Assembly (NCBI GenBank): GCA_025462865.1
Contig: JAOAPI010000046.1
Coordinates: 62,001-126,000 of the forward strand
DNA from: Candidatus Sulfotelmatobacter sp.
GTDB lineage: Bacteria > Acidobacteriota > Terriglobia > Terriglobales > Acidobacteriaceae
DNA: 64,000 nt
Direction: 5' to 3'
Shown in pieces: positions 16,991 through 26,277 of the stretch; positions within the stretch are counted from its first letter, which is position 1; each line of letters starts with the position of its first letter. The notes beneath the pieces are model-generated. The model was not told the origin of the DNA. It was given only the letters and a program-made list of their open reading frames with translations, and searched no databases. The position numbers and the translations under genes are program-made.

Positions 16991-18445
16991 ATGACTTCAA
17001 AGGTATTTGGAACTATGAATTGCAGGCTGACAAAAACTCGCGCGAGGGATAACAGCAATATTAGAAAGATCCTATTGGCCCTTCTTTTTCTCCTGGTGGG
17101 AGTATGTGCCTCCGCGCAGGCCCTCCCTGCCGCTCCAATGCCCCAGACAACGCCAGATCATGCTCCAGCGTTAAGTAGACTGCTCGCTCGCCAGGAACCT
17201 CCCGCTGCGCAAGTCAATCCTGCGACTCCGATGACGCTCTCTCTTAAGCAGGCCGAGGCTCTGGCAGTGCAGAACAATCCGCAAATCTCGGTGGCTCGGT
17301 TGACCGCCCTGGCCGCGGAACAAGTGACACGCGAAGTGCGCTCCAACTTGTGGCCCACCGCCACCGCCAACCTGACCGGAGTGGATTCTCGTGAGAACAG
17401 CCGCATCACCGCGGGAGGTCTGAACAATCCCATCATTTACGAGCGCGCCGCCGCCGGCGTCACCGTAAATCAATTAGTTACTGACTTCGGACGTACCACC
17501 AATCTTACCGCCAGCGCCAATTTCGCTGCCAAGGCCGAAAGCCAAAATGCCATCGCCACTAAAGAGCAGATTCTTCTCGCCGTGGACCAATCCTTTTACA
17601 GCGCGCTACAGGCGCGTGCAGTGCTGACCGTGGCGCAACAGACCGTAAGCGCCCGGCAAACTCTTTCAGCTCGGGTGGACGCGCTTTTCAAAAGCAAGTT
17701 GAGATCTCAATTGGATTTGAGTTTCGCAAACGTTAATCTTGCGCAGGCCAAACTGCTGCTTCTGGATGCGCAAAATAATGAGAACGCCGCTCGCGCATCC
17801 CTTTCCGCCGTGCTCGGTTATCCGGATTTGAAGGCCTTTCAGTTGATCGAGGATACGACTGCAATTTCTGCGCCCCCCGGTAATGTGGATGATCTGATCT
17901 CCCAGGCCTTGGTAGAGCGTCCGGAAATTCTGGCGCTCAGTTTTCAGTATCGGGCGAACCAGAAGTTCCAAAACGCGGAACATGATTTGTTTTTTCCCAC
18001 CATCGAAGCAATCGGAGTACTGGGAGACACCCCCGTCCGAAATCCGGTCCTCTCCAACTGGTATGGAGCGGTGGGGGTGAATGTCGCAATTCCACTCTTC
18101 AACGGTTTTCTATACAGCGCAAGATCGCGCGAAGCAAATCTCAAAACCCAGGCTGCGCAAGGCCGCCTCCTCGACGTCCGCAATCGGATCTCGCGCGACG
18201 TCCGCACCGCTTGGCTCGCCTCCAATGCCGCATACGAGAGACTTGGCGTTACGCAACAGTTGCAAGATCAAGCCCAGCTAGCGCTTGATCTTGCAGAAAC
18301 GCGCTATAACTTAGGGCTAAGTTCAATCGTCGAACTGAGTCAGGCCCAACTGCAGCAGACGCAGGCACAAATCGGCAACGCTCAGGCTGGCTACGACTAC
18401 CGCTTGGCTTTGGCAGTTCTGCGTTACCAGACCATCGGCATCTGA
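16991..18445 (+). CDS. TolC-like outer-membrane efflux channel
   Basis: Outer-membrane factor completing the tripartite RND system. The roughly 484-residue protein has a signal peptide ending VCASAQ. Two homologous outer-membrane efflux repeats follow, with long Ala/Gln/Leu helices: first half MTLSLKQAEALAVQNNPQISVAR..., second half LVERPEILALSFQYRANQK... and ETRYNLGLSSIVELSQAQLQQTQAQIG. The start is the ATG at 16991; an alternative is at 17018. It lies 18 bases after the pump gene in the same operon. Confidence 0.9.
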   Translation: MTSKVFGTMNCRLTKTRARDNSNIRKILLALLFLLVGVCASAQALPAAPMPQTTPDHAPALSRLLARQEPPAAQVNPATPMTLSLKQAEALAVQNNPQISVARLTALAAEQVTREVRSNLWPTATANLTGVDSRENSRITAGGLNNPIIYERAAAGVTVNQLVTDFGRTTNLTASANFAAKAESQNAIATKEQILLAVDQSFYSALQARAVLTVAQQTVSARQTLSARVDALFKSKLRSQLDLSFANVNLAQAKLLLLDAQNNENAARASLSAVLGYPDLKAFQLIEDTTAISAPPGNVDDLISQALVERPEILALSFQYRANQKFQNAEHDLFFPTIEAIGVLGDTPVRNPVLSNWYGAVGVNVAIPLFNGFLYSARSREANLKTQAAQGRLLDVRNRISRDVRTAWLASNAAYERLGVTQQLQDQAQLALDLAETRYNLGLSSIVELSQAQLQQTQAQIGNAQAGYDYRLALAVLRYQTIGI

Positions 18446-18702
18446 ATTCACCGCCTCGAAACTCCTTATCCCGCAGCTTTTTCAATGCGATCCGAAATAC
18501 TGCTTGACAGCGTCTTTTACTCTGTGCTAAACCCAGCGGGCTGGATTGGTCCACTAACCAGACGTGTTCTAGTAAAACGGCTTTTTCGTTTTAAAGCCAG
18601 GCATCCTTGTGTCGTGCTGGCGCCAGGTGAATGTGTTTCGTTTTCGACGCAGCGCGATCTGGGCTTTGCTGTTCGTACATGTCACTCCGAGAGGGGAAAA
18701 GC

Positions 18703-20331
18703 ATGCGTTCGCTAACCATTTCCTTCGCGCTTGTCATTCTTCTGGTGTCAGGTTCATCCGCTCCCGCTCAAAGCCCACAACCTGAGGACAAAGCTGCCGC
18801 ACCGGCTTCCAACATGGCCAGCAAGGAGGAAGTCAATCAGTTGCGCAGCGAGGTCGCGGCTCAGCGCCAGACCATCGAAGAACTGAAGGCTCTGGTCGAG
18901 AAACTGGTGGTGACAAGAGCCGCGGCGAACGATACTGGCGCAATCGAGGTTCGACCCGTCTCCGAGGCCGTTACCCATTCAAGGCCTGTTAACGCTTCCG
19001 GGGAAAGCGCGCTTCGTTTGCGAAATGCGGTTCTGGTTGAAGCTGAGGCGATGCCAATCGTGGATCAGGCTAAACCCGCAGCCTCTCCTCCCAAAAAAGA
19101 CACACCGCTCGCAGCAGGATGGAACGGGGAGCACTTTTTCATCAAGAGTGCCGACGGGCAGTTCAGTATCAGCCCCTACGGTTACCTCGACACCGACTAT
19201 CGCGCCTACAAAGGCGACGGCGCGCCTTCCGATACATTCCTCATTCGCCGCGCCCGTTTCGGTTTCCAGGGCAACTACGGATCGCACTTTGACTTCGCCA
19301 TCCTCACCGATTCGAACGCGACCAACGGCGCAATTGTTCGCGACGCCTACCTCAATGTTAGAATCCGGCCAGAATTCCAGTTCCAGGCGGGCCAGTTCAA
19401 AGAGCCCTTTGCGCAAGAGACCGGTATCGGCGCCACTAACCTGGACTTCGTGGAACGTGGCTTTCAGGCTCTGCTCTATCCTTCCACAAACACTGCTTAT
19501 CGCAGTCCCGGCATCACGCTCCACGGAGATATTTCCGGTGGCATTATCCAGTGGTGGGCCGGAGCGTTTAATGGCCGCGGCGGCGTCACCGCCAACGCCA
19601 CGAACGAACCTGAGTTCGTAGGCCGGCTGCGTTTCTATCCGTTCCGCAAGCACACAGGAGACTGGTTGAAACAGCTGGCATTCGGCGGCTCGATCGCCCA
19701 TTCGCGCGCCCGCGGTCTTTCTCAGGACTTGAGTTTCACCGCGGCCTTGCCCGATGCCGCCTATACATTCTTCCCGGCCTTGCGGATCAACGGCCCCATC
19801 GAGCGATACGAGGGTGAATTCACTTATCTCAAAGGACCCTTCGCACTGCGTGGCGAGTATGTCCAAATGCAGCAGCAACGCTACGGCCTGGGATCCGAAA
19901 CGCCCGGTGGATTAGGATTTCTCACCATTCCGGGGATCGGCGCCAAGGCCTGGAACATCGGAACGACATTCTTGCTGACCGGTGAAAAACGTCCGGAGAA
20001 CGGCACCCCAAAGGTCAAGAGTCCCCTCTTCGGTCCAGATACGCCCGGCGGCAAGGGTCGCGGCTTGGGAGCATGGGAAGTGGGACTGCGTTATACCGGC
20101 ATTCAGGCCAACGCACCCGGCGAGACTTTCTCCAATCCTTTCACGCCGGGTTTAGTTCCCACTTACGACTATCACACCGATGAAATCACCCTCGGTCTCA
20201 ACTGGTATCCCAACTACTGGGTGAAGTACATGGTGAACCTCTCGGTTGACCAACTTCATCAGCCCAGCACAACGGGGCAAATACCGCAGAACTTCTTTGT
20301 AATTATGCAGCGCTTGCAGTTCAGGTTCTAA
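18703..20331 (+). CDS. Phosphate-selective porin (OprO/OprP-like)
   Basis: An outer-membrane beta-barrel of about 542 residues. The ATG at 18703 is preceded by GAGAGGGG and starts a good signal peptide (MRSLTISFALVILLVSG... APAQ). A short coiled coil (EEVNQLRSEVAAQRQTIEEL) precedes the barrel, which begins near ADGQFSISPYGYLDTDYRAY. Family marks are FLIRRARFGFQGNYG, FKEPFAQETG and the final Phe (QFRF). Anion or phosphate uptake is the family role, but the ligand is not proven. A TTGACA at 18504 may belong to its promoter, but the -10 is poor. Confidence 0.85.
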   Translation: MRSLTISFALVILLVSGSSAPAQSPQPEDKAAAPASNMASKEEVNQLRSEVAAQRQTIEELKALVEKLVVTRAAANDTGAIEVRPVSEAVTHSRPVNASGESALRLRNAVLVEAEAMPIVDQAKPAASPPKKDTPLAAGWNGEHFFIKSADGQFSISPYGYLDTDYRAYKGDGAPSDTFLIRRARFGFQGNYGSHFDFAILTDSNATNGAIVRDAYLNVRIRPEFQFQAGQFKEPFAQETGIGATNLDFVERGFQALLYPSTNTAYRSPGITLHGDISGGIIQWWAGAFNGRGGVTANATNEPEFVGRLRFYPFRKHTGDWLKQLAFGGSIAHSRARGLSQDLSFTAALPDAAYTFFPALRINGPIERYEGEFTYLKGPFALRGEYVQMQQQRYGLGSETPGGLGFLTIPGIGAKAWNIGTTFLLTGEKRPENGTPKVKSPLFGPDTPGGKGRGLGAWEVGLRYTGIQANAPGETFSNPFTPGLVPTYDYHTDEITLGLNWYPNYWVKYMVNLSVDQLHQPSTTGQIPQNFFVIMQRLQFRF

Positions 20332-20422
20332 CGCAGCCCGCCAATATTCTGGGGCTGCCACTGTTTGCAGACGCCGGGGCTGAAGCAAGTCGCCTCGGGG
20401 GAAATCGCAGGAGGGAATTCGA

Positions 20423-22288
20423 ATGAGACCGAGGATTCTGGTTACCATCCTTCTCACCGCGTTATTCGCATTGCTGAGCGGCTGCGGCGGTACGAAGAAC
20501 TGCCCGGTGTGCGGCACTACCACGGCGGGTGGCTACACCGTCATCGATATCATGCCTGTTCCGGAGCATAACCCCACCGGCGAACCGGGCGGCCCTTTCA
20601 ATTCCTTCGACATCAGTCTGGCCGATTCGGTAAACCACCGTTTCTTTGTGTCGGACCGTATTGGTTTGGATGTGGCGGTTTTTGATACTCAACAGGATGT
20701 AGCGGTGAATTTCTTCGCCGGTGCAAACGGTGTCGCCGGCGGCGGAATCAATGCCAGCGCCTGCATAACGGACAATCCTGCGGCGCCCACTTTGTTTATT
20801 CCACCTCTGGTTACCGGTTTCGGAAATTGGACCCGCTTCGGCTGCCGCACGCTTGCCTTCCATATCCCTGGCTTTGGCGCCAACGGTTTATTTGGGGGCT
20901 TCCCCGGCGCACAGTGCTGCGCTGCGCGAGCTAACGGTGTAAATCCTCTCTCGGCACCTGATGGTGAGGCTTTGAGTCCCGATAATAAAACTCTATTCGT
21001 AGCAAACGGCAGTGCCAGTGTAGTGGCCTTCGACCTCAGCACAACAACTTTCAGCACCAGCGCCACGAGCCTTCCGCCTGGACCGACTGTAATTGCGGCG
21101 TTTGCCACTGGCGTTTCTCCTGACTACGATGGTCCGAACGGTGTGGCTCCTTGTATCGCATCCGCCAATGGCCGGGCATTTTCCGATGGTAGTTGCGGAG
21201 ACCTGCGCGCCGATGAAATGTCTATCGGCGTAGTGAATGGCACCACGCTATTACTAATCGCCAACGGTGATCCGGGATTTCCTTTCATCACAATCGCTGA
21301 CGTCACCAACATCGTGGCCCCGACCGGCGTCTATACCGCGGATCACTGTCTTCCAGTTGCGGCGCAGACGCCCTACGGCCTTCCTGTCGTTACAACAGCA
21401 GGGGTAGTCGGACAGGGTAGCATTGCTCCTGCAGCAGGGCCGATCAACCCTCCGACTTGCATCCTCGGACAGATCTACTACGACGGCGCGGTCCAGAACG
21501 ACAGCACTGTTGTGATCGATGATGGCGGTCTCAACGGGCCAGCAGGATTCATCTGTCCGGACCCATCGAGCACCGTGCTGTCCGGTATGACCGGTCACGG
21601 AGCTGGCGTGAACATTCTTGGTCCGGATCGACCGTGTCATCACGGGCCGATGCTCGATCCCGCCGGATCCTTTTGTGCCAGCCAGGCGCCTCCCGCGGCC
21701 GGCTGTTTCGGAGCAGTTGCGATTGCCGGCATAGGCGGGTCCGCGTTTAATCCCAACTCCGGTCGTTTTCTGGTTACCAATTCGAATGCCAGCGCCACTG
21801 ACCTTACGTACGGGACCGTGGACGTTATTAATCCAAACCTCGGAAGTCCGAACGGGCCTTTCGTCGAAAACTCTTTCCGCATGCCGAATTGCATGCCCAC
21901 CAGCGTCGTTCAAGGTCCGGGCAACAACTTCCTGGTTGGTTGCGGAGACCACGATGGCGAGGCTTTCCCTCCCAATGAGTACGTGATTGATGGAACCACG
22001 GGAAAATTTCTCGCCACCATTACCAATGTTGGCGGCGTGGATGAAATCTGGTACAACCCTGGGGACAACCGTTATTACCTTGCTGCAAGGGACATGCCGA
22101 CAGGCGCAGTCATGGGTGTCATTGATGCCAAAACAAACCAGTGGTTGGCAAACGTGGCCACCAATTCCAACTCACACAGCATTGCAGTCGATTCCACTAA
22201 TAATCACGCGTTCGTGCCATTGCAGGCGGGAACCATCTGCACGACGCAAAGCGCAAACGGTTGTGTCGGCGTTTATGCCGAACAATAG
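20423..22288 (+). CDS. Secreted lipoprotein, probable beta-propeller
   Basis: A 621-residue lipoprotein with lipobox LLSGC (Cys about 21) followed closely by a CPVCG pair. The body is Gly/Asn/Pro-rich and built of repeating blades of the kind VNHRFFVSDRIGLDVAVFDTQQ, NKTLFVANGSASVVAFDL and NNHAFVPLQ, which suggests a YVTN/SMP-30-like propeller. It contains many cysteines for its class, presumably disulfides. It lies between the porin and a second propeller-like protein. No enzymatic motif was recognised, so the function is unknown. Confidence 0.65.
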   Translation: MRPRILVTILLTALFALLSGCGGTKNCPVCGTTTAGGYTVIDIMPVPEHNPTGEPGGPFNSFDISLADSVNHRFFVSDRIGLDVAVFDTQQDVAVNFFAGANGVAGGGINASACITDNPAAPTLFIPPLVTGFGNWTRFGCRTLAFHIPGFGANGLFGGFPGAQCCAARANGVNPLSAPDGEALSPDNKTLFVANGSASVVAFDLSTTTFSTSATSLPPGPTVIAAFATGVSPDYDGPNGVAPCIASANGRAFSDGSCGDLRADEMSIGVVNGTTLLLIANGDPGFPFITIADVTNIVAPTGVYTADHCLPVAAQTPYGLPVVTTAGVVGQGSIAPAAGPINPPTCILGQIYYDGAVQNDSTVVIDDGGLNGPAGFICPDPSSTVLSGMTGHGAGVNILGPDRPCHHGPMLDPAGSFCASQAPPAAGCFGAVAIAGIGGSAFNPNSGRFLVTNSNASATDLTYGTVDVINPNLGSPNGPFVENSFRMPNCMPTSVVQGPGNNFLVGCGDHDGEAFPPNEYVIDGTTGKFLATITNVGGVDEIWYNPGDNRYYLAARDMPTGAVMGVIDAKTNQWLANVATNSNSHSIAVDSTNNHAFVPLQAGTICTTQSANGCVGVYAEQ

Positions 22289-22369
22289 AAGTAAGAAAGA
22301 CGCGGACCAGAATATACCGCCGCTCGGCCGGCGATAGGGCTAGCATTAGGGTAGAAGGTGGAGTCGATT

Positions 22370-22999
22370 ATGGAGATTTCTAGGAAAAGCCTGCGGAACC
22401 ATTTCTTCTTACTGTCGCTTTTGTCAGTTCTCGGCGGTGTGGCGTTTGCAGCCGAGCAGCCGGCTCCCAAGCCCACCGACCTTCCTGCCACAGTAATTGC
22501 CCACCTGCCCTTGCCACAGGCAACTGGAAGTCAGATGTTGCTGCAGAAGGAAAACACGAAACAATATCTATACGTTCAACAGGCCGCCAAGCAAGGCTTC
22601 ATGATCGTGGACGTAACCAAACCCGAGAAGCCGAGTCTTTTGAAACGGACGGCGGAATCGAATCAGGCGACGAGCGGAAATCTCGAGATGGTGAGTCCCG
22701 ACGTCGCCATTGCCGAAGCTCCCGAAAAGACACCCACCACTCTCACCAGCAGCAGCCATCCCACAGAGACGGTGCGAGTTTTGGATCTTAGCGATCCGCG
22801 CAATCCCAAGACGCTTGAAACCTTCACCAAGGTCACCAGCCTGCTGCCCGATGGCGGGCACAACTTGATCTACCTGACCAACAATGAGGGCCTCTGGATT
22901 CTCCGCTACAACCACCCGTCGCTGTTGGAGCCGTCGAAGAAGAAGCCGCCGTGCGACTCGAACTCAGAAATCATGGCCATGCCGCCGGATTGCGACTAG
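22370..22999 (+). CDS. Secreted protein with LVIVD-like repeats
   Basis: A protein of about 209 residues with signal peptide ending VAFAA. Two LVIVD-type repeats are visible: FMIVDVTKPEKPSLLKR and VRVLDLSDPRNPKTLETF. Each is a propeller-blade element found in surface proteins. The ATG at 22370 has AAGGTGGAG 6 bases upstream, preferable to the GTG at 22358. The gene follows the propeller lipoprotein by 81 bases in the same orientation and may work with it. The exact role is unknown. Confidence 0.6.
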   Translation: MEISRKSLRNHFFLLSLLSVLGGVAFAAEQPAPKPTDLPATVIAHLPLPQATGSQMLLQKENTKQYLYVQQAAKQGFMIVDVTKPEKPSLLKRTAESNQATSGNLEMVSPDVAIAEAPEKTPTTLTSSSHPTETVRVLDLSDPRNPKTLETFTKVTSLLPDGGHNLIYLTNNEGLWILRYNHPSLLEPSKKKPPCDSNSEIMAMPPDCD

Positions 23000-23029
23000 T
23001 ACTGTATCCCCAAAAGCACCGCCATATTT

Positions 23030-23401
23030 CTATTGAACCGTACAGTCTTTGTCGATAGTCCGAATTGAAGTCACAGTCAAAGTCGTCGGCGCGGCAGAGC
23101 CGGTCTTGTTCATTGCGTCTGAACTGGTGCTCATACTCGTCGACTCCTTCCCGGTGACCTCCACTCGCTGTCCCAGGTAGTTCCGCAACTTTACGTTATG
23201 GCTGCCTTGCAGCTCGTAAGTCATTGCTGGATTTTGCTTGATCAGCGTGTAATCACCGCCGGAACGGCTGACGCAACCTCGTACCGTTAGCTCTCCCTTA
23301 GAATCTTTTACATCCCGCTGGCCGTTATTGGCCGGATAGCTGTCTTGCGCCATCAGTAAGCTGCCCGAGAACAACATCATTGCGAACCAAAACTTTGTCA
23401 T
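23030..23401 (-). CDS. Small secreted protein (DUF5818-like)
   Basis: A 123-residue exported protein. The signal peptide ends SLLMAQ, and the mature part has a compact beta domain (GELTVRGCVSRSGGDYTLIKQ... YELQGSHNVKLRNYLGQRVEVTGKE) resembling the acidobacterial DUF5818 and related OB-like families. Two cysteines (VRGC and DKDC) could form a disulfide. It converges on the LVIVD-repeat gene, with 30 bases between them. Function unknown. Confidence 0.55.
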   Translation of the reverse strand: MTKFWFAMMLFSGSLLMAQDSYPANNGQRDVKDSKGELTVRGCVSRSGGDYTLIKQNPAMTYELQGSHNVKLRNYLGQRVEVTGKESTSMSTSSDAMNKTGSAAPTTLTVTSIRTIDKDCTVQ

Positions 23402-23477
23402 CGAAATTCTCCTCTGCCAGATGGGATGGCAGCGAGATTGCAGAGGTTGGCTTGGATCTCTCGGGAGCGCGGCGCTT

Positions 23478-23963
23478 CTACTTCACATGTGTTTCCTGGT
23501 AGTGCACTTCTTTCCACTGCCCCGCGCGTTTCATCCACAGCTCAGTGATATACACCCGGGAGTATCGCACTTGCGACTTGGGCGGGAACTGAATCGTAGA
23601 CTCATAAATAACAAAGGCCCCATCAGGCGGCAGCGGAATCAATTTGAACCCCCAGAGCGTATAGCTGACAACATTTGATTCTGCCAGCTCATTGGTAGCT
23701 TGCAGCTTATTCCGTTCGCCGCGGCTATCAACTTCAACTCCCTGATAGTCATCCGCCAGCAACTCCGCGTACGCCTTCTTATCTTTATTCTTTATTGCCT
23801 CCCACTCCTGTTTAACTTTCGCTTGAAATATCTCCTGCAGGCTGGAGTGCGCAGAAATCTTGGCAGGCTTGCCTTCTCCGAACTGCGTGGGAGTTGTGGG
23901 TTCTTGCGCCCACGCAAGGGATGTCAGCCCCGCGATACAGGCTAAGACGAAGCGATAGCGCAT
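23478..23963 (-). CDS. Secreted SnoaL/DUF4440-like protein
   Basis: A protein of about 161 residues with signal peptide ending SLAWA. The C-terminal domain has the cone-shaped NTF2-like pattern: a helix containing QEWEAIKNKDKKAYAELLADDYQGVE, then strands ending in ELWMKRAGQWKEVHYQETHV. Such domains bind small ligands or are enzymes; no catalytic residue can be named here. The ATG at 23963 has GGAGG 7 bases upstream, preferable to the extension to 24014. It is divergent from the porin at 24269, across a Pho-box-like element. Confidence 0.65.
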   Translation of the reverse strand: MRYRFVLACIAGLTSLAWAQEPTTPTQFGEGKPAKISAHSSLQEIFQAKVKQEWEAIKNKDKKAYAELLADDYQGVEVDSRGERNKLQATNELAESNVVSYTLWGFKLIPLPPDGAFVIYESTIQFPPKSQVRYSRVYITELWMKRAGQWKEVHYQETHVK

Positions 23964-24089
23964 GAAACCTCCGACCTGAAATGCAGCGAATCTTATCAGG
24001 TGTGCGCGCCGCATCTCAAGAAGCAGAATTGGCGTCGTTCGCTGGAACTCTCTGTCGCCTCGCTATCCCATTTGTCAGAATTCACCGTT

Positions 24090-24118
24090 CTGTAACCGTT
24101 TTGTAACCGCGCTGTAAC
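24090..24118 (+). promoter_or_regulatory. Pho-box-like triple direct repeat
   Basis: The heptamers CTGTAAC (24090), TTGTAAC (24101) and CTGTAAC (24112) are spaced exactly 11 bases apart, with a degenerate fourth unit one step upstream. This is the architecture of PhoB-family operators (7-mer plus 4-base spacer). A weak -10 (CATAGA, 24127-24132) follows at the distance expected when PhoB replaces the -35 contact. It lies in the 305-base gap between the divergent genes at 23963 and 24269 and points toward the porin. Nothing else in the gap was recognised except the AGGAG site of the porin. Confidence 0.6.
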
Positions 24119-24268
24119 AAAGCGCCCATAGAACAGGAACATACGTTCAGAAGGGGATTTCTGCGCTAAGGGGAGTCTCGTTGCTGTTGTTTTGATCCCT
24201 CTGTCCGGACTAATCTTATCGATGCAAAATCCTTGTACAAGCCCAGTTCAAAAAAATAGGAGAGTGTG

Positions 24269-26146
24269 ATGAAATCTGCGTGGAAGATGAGCGCGATCGT
24301 GTTTTTGGCGACGTCGCTGGTAGCACAAACCACTACGGAGCCCAAATCTCGAAAGAGCAAAGCTCCAGCTGTAACCGCGGCAGAAGTACGGGCGTTGAGA
24401 GACGCCGTCGCCGCGCAACAAGCCGCTTTGGCGCAGCAGCAGCAACAGATACAGGAACTGCGCGACACCTTGCGGGGCAAGGACCAGGCGGTACAGCAGG
24501 CACAGTCCGCCGCGACTGACGCAGCCGTAAAAGCCGACGCAGCCCAGGCGCAGGCTTCTCAGCAGCAACAGACCGTGGGCGAACTCAAGTCCGATGTCAG
24601 CGACCTTAAGACTAATTTGCTCAATACGACCGAGACCGTCCAGGAAACCCAGAAGCGAATTGGGGAACCTCCCACGTCCATTCATTTCAAGGGAATCACA
24701 ATTACGCCCGGTGGATTTCTGGCGGCAGAAACTGTGACCCGGTCCCGCGCTCTCGCCAGCGACATCAATACACCTCTTAACGCTTTGACGATGCCCGGCG
24801 CGTCACAAAGCCGCGTTTCAGAGTTCTTCGGATCGGGCCGTCAGTCGCGAATCTCCCTGCTGGCTCAGGGAGATCTGGGGAACGTTAAGATGAACGGCTA
24901 TTACGAAGCTGATTTTCTCTCGGCAGCCGTAACCTCTAACAATAACCAAAGCAACAGCTACTCCTTACGCCAGCGTCAAGCCTTCGCCCAGGCGGCCTTT
25001 AGCAGTGGCTGGACGGTTACCGGCGGGCAGATGTGGAGCCTGGTGACCGAAACCAAGAAAGGCACCGACAACCGTTCTGAAGCTCTGCCCATGACAATTG
25101 ACCCGCAATATACGGTAGGGTTCAGTTGGGCAAGGCAATATGGACTTCGGGTCGCCAAGAACTTCGGAAATAAAGCCTGGTTTGCGGTTTCGGTTGAAGA
25201 TCCGCAAGCTACGATTACGACCCATGGCAATGCCAACAATTACCTTGTAGGCTCTGCCGGCGCAGGGGGCGGTCTCTACAACAGCGCGATCACGAATTGC
25301 GCCACCAGCCTCACAACCACCACTACCAGCACAACCGCTACCACCACCTGCACTCCAGCGGCAAGCTACTCTTTCAACCCATCGCCGGATGTCATTGCGA
25401 AGCTTGCTCTTGAACCGGGCTTCGGACACTACGAAGTGTTGGGCATATACAGCCGTTTCCGCGATCGTGTGTTTCCCTGCGCTGATGTATCCGCTAGCGC
25501 ACTTTGTGGCGGCAGCACTACGCCGGGACCCAACTCGATCTTTGCCAATAACTTGTCCAAGAATGGCTTTGGCATTGGCGCCAATGCCCGCTGGTCCTTC
25601 TACAAGAAGCGCGTTGACTTCGGCCTGCATGCCCTGGGTGGCAACGGAGTTGGCCGATACGGTACGGGTGGTCTTCCCGACGCGTCAGTTCACGCCAACG
25701 GAAGTCTTAATCTGGTCCGCAGCTATCAGGGTCTGGCGACGCTCGAGTGGCACGGACCAAAGTTGGACGTCTACTTCAACGCGGGCTCGGAATACGCCAA
25801 GAGAGCTTGGGATTTTGATCCCGTCACCGGGAAACCCGTTGGATACGGCGCGCCCGCCTTCAGTAACAGTGGCTGCTTCACCGAAGTTTCCCCTCTTAGC
25901 AGTGGATTTGTCCCAGGTGGTCTTGCAAGTTGCACAGCCGACACGCGAGCCTTAATCGAAGGCACGGCCGGTTTCTGGCACAAGTTCTACGACGGATCGA
26001 AAGAGAAAGTAAACCGCGGCCGGATGCAGTGGGGTCTGCAGTACTCCTATGTCACCCGCAGCACCTGGAGTGGTAAATCAGGGTTGGAGCCGGAAGGCTT
26101 GGACAACATGTTCTTTACGTCCTTCCGGTACTACCTGCCGCAGTAA
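24269..26146 (+). CDS. Outer-membrane porin with N-terminal coiled coil (DcaP-like)
   Basis: A protein of about 625 residues. The signal peptide ends LVAQ, followed by a long Gln/Ala coiled coil (about 37-135) that may trimerise or reach the peptidoglycan, then a beta-barrel from about residue 140 (SIHFKGITITPGGFLAAE). The C terminus is aromatic (FRYYLPQ). A Thr-rich loop flanked by cysteines lies around residues 343-362 and is probably exposed. The ATG at 24269 has AGGAG upstream. Three 11-bp-spaced TGTAAC repeats upstream suggest phosphate-starvation control. The ligand is unknown. Confidence 0.75.
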   Translation: MKSAWKMSAIVFLATSLVAQTTTEPKSRKSKAPAVTAAEVRALRDAVAAQQAALAQQQQQIQELRDTLRGKDQAVQQAQSAATDAAVKADAAQAQASQQQQTVGELKSDVSDLKTNLLNTTETVQETQKRIGEPPTSIHFKGITITPGGFLAAETVTRSRALASDINTPLNALTMPGASQSRVSEFFGSGRQSRISLLAQGDLGNVKMNGYYEADFLSAAVTSNNNQSNSYSLRQRQAFAQAAFSSGWTVTGGQMWSLVTETKKGTDNRSEALPMTIDPQYTVGFSWARQYGLRVAKNFGNKAWFAVSVEDPQATITTHGNANNYLVGSAGAGGGLYNSAITNCATSLTTTTTSTTATTTCTPAASYSFNPSPDVIAKLALEPGFGHYEVLGIYSRFRDRVFPCADVSASALCGGSTTPGPNSIFANNLSKNGFGIGANARWSFYKKRVDFGLHALGGNGVGRYGTGGLPDASVHANGSLNLVRSYQGLATLEWHGPKLDVYFNAGSEYAKRAWDFDPVTGKPVGYGAPAFSNSGCFTEVSPLSSGFVPGGLASCTADTRALIEGTAGFWHKFYDGSKEKVNRGRMQWGLQYSYVTRSTWSGKSGLEPEGLDNMFFTSFRYYLPQ

Positions 26147-26167
26147 TTCAGCGCGCAGTTTGAACTC

Positions 26168-26204
26168 AGCGCCCGGAGATGCAAAGTCCCCGGGCGCTTT
26201 TTTT
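26168..26204 (+). terminator. Intrinsic terminator after the porin gene
   Basis: AGCGCCCGG (26168-26176) pairs with CCGGGCGCT (26190-26198), and a run of seven T residues begins at 26198. It ends the porin transcript. It also shows that the next gene must start downstream, at 26251 or 26278. Confidence 0.88.
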
Positions 26205-26277
26205 CGCAACGCCACCCTCTCACGCCGCGCGTTTGCTCCGAGTGCGGCAAATGATTTACTCTCAGCCGCAGTCGAAC

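Noticed and set aside
18979-19878. A 299-codon minus-strand frame inside the phosphate-porin gene
   Set aside because: It is the antisense shadow of a well-supported gene in high-GC DNA; its translation has no motifs.
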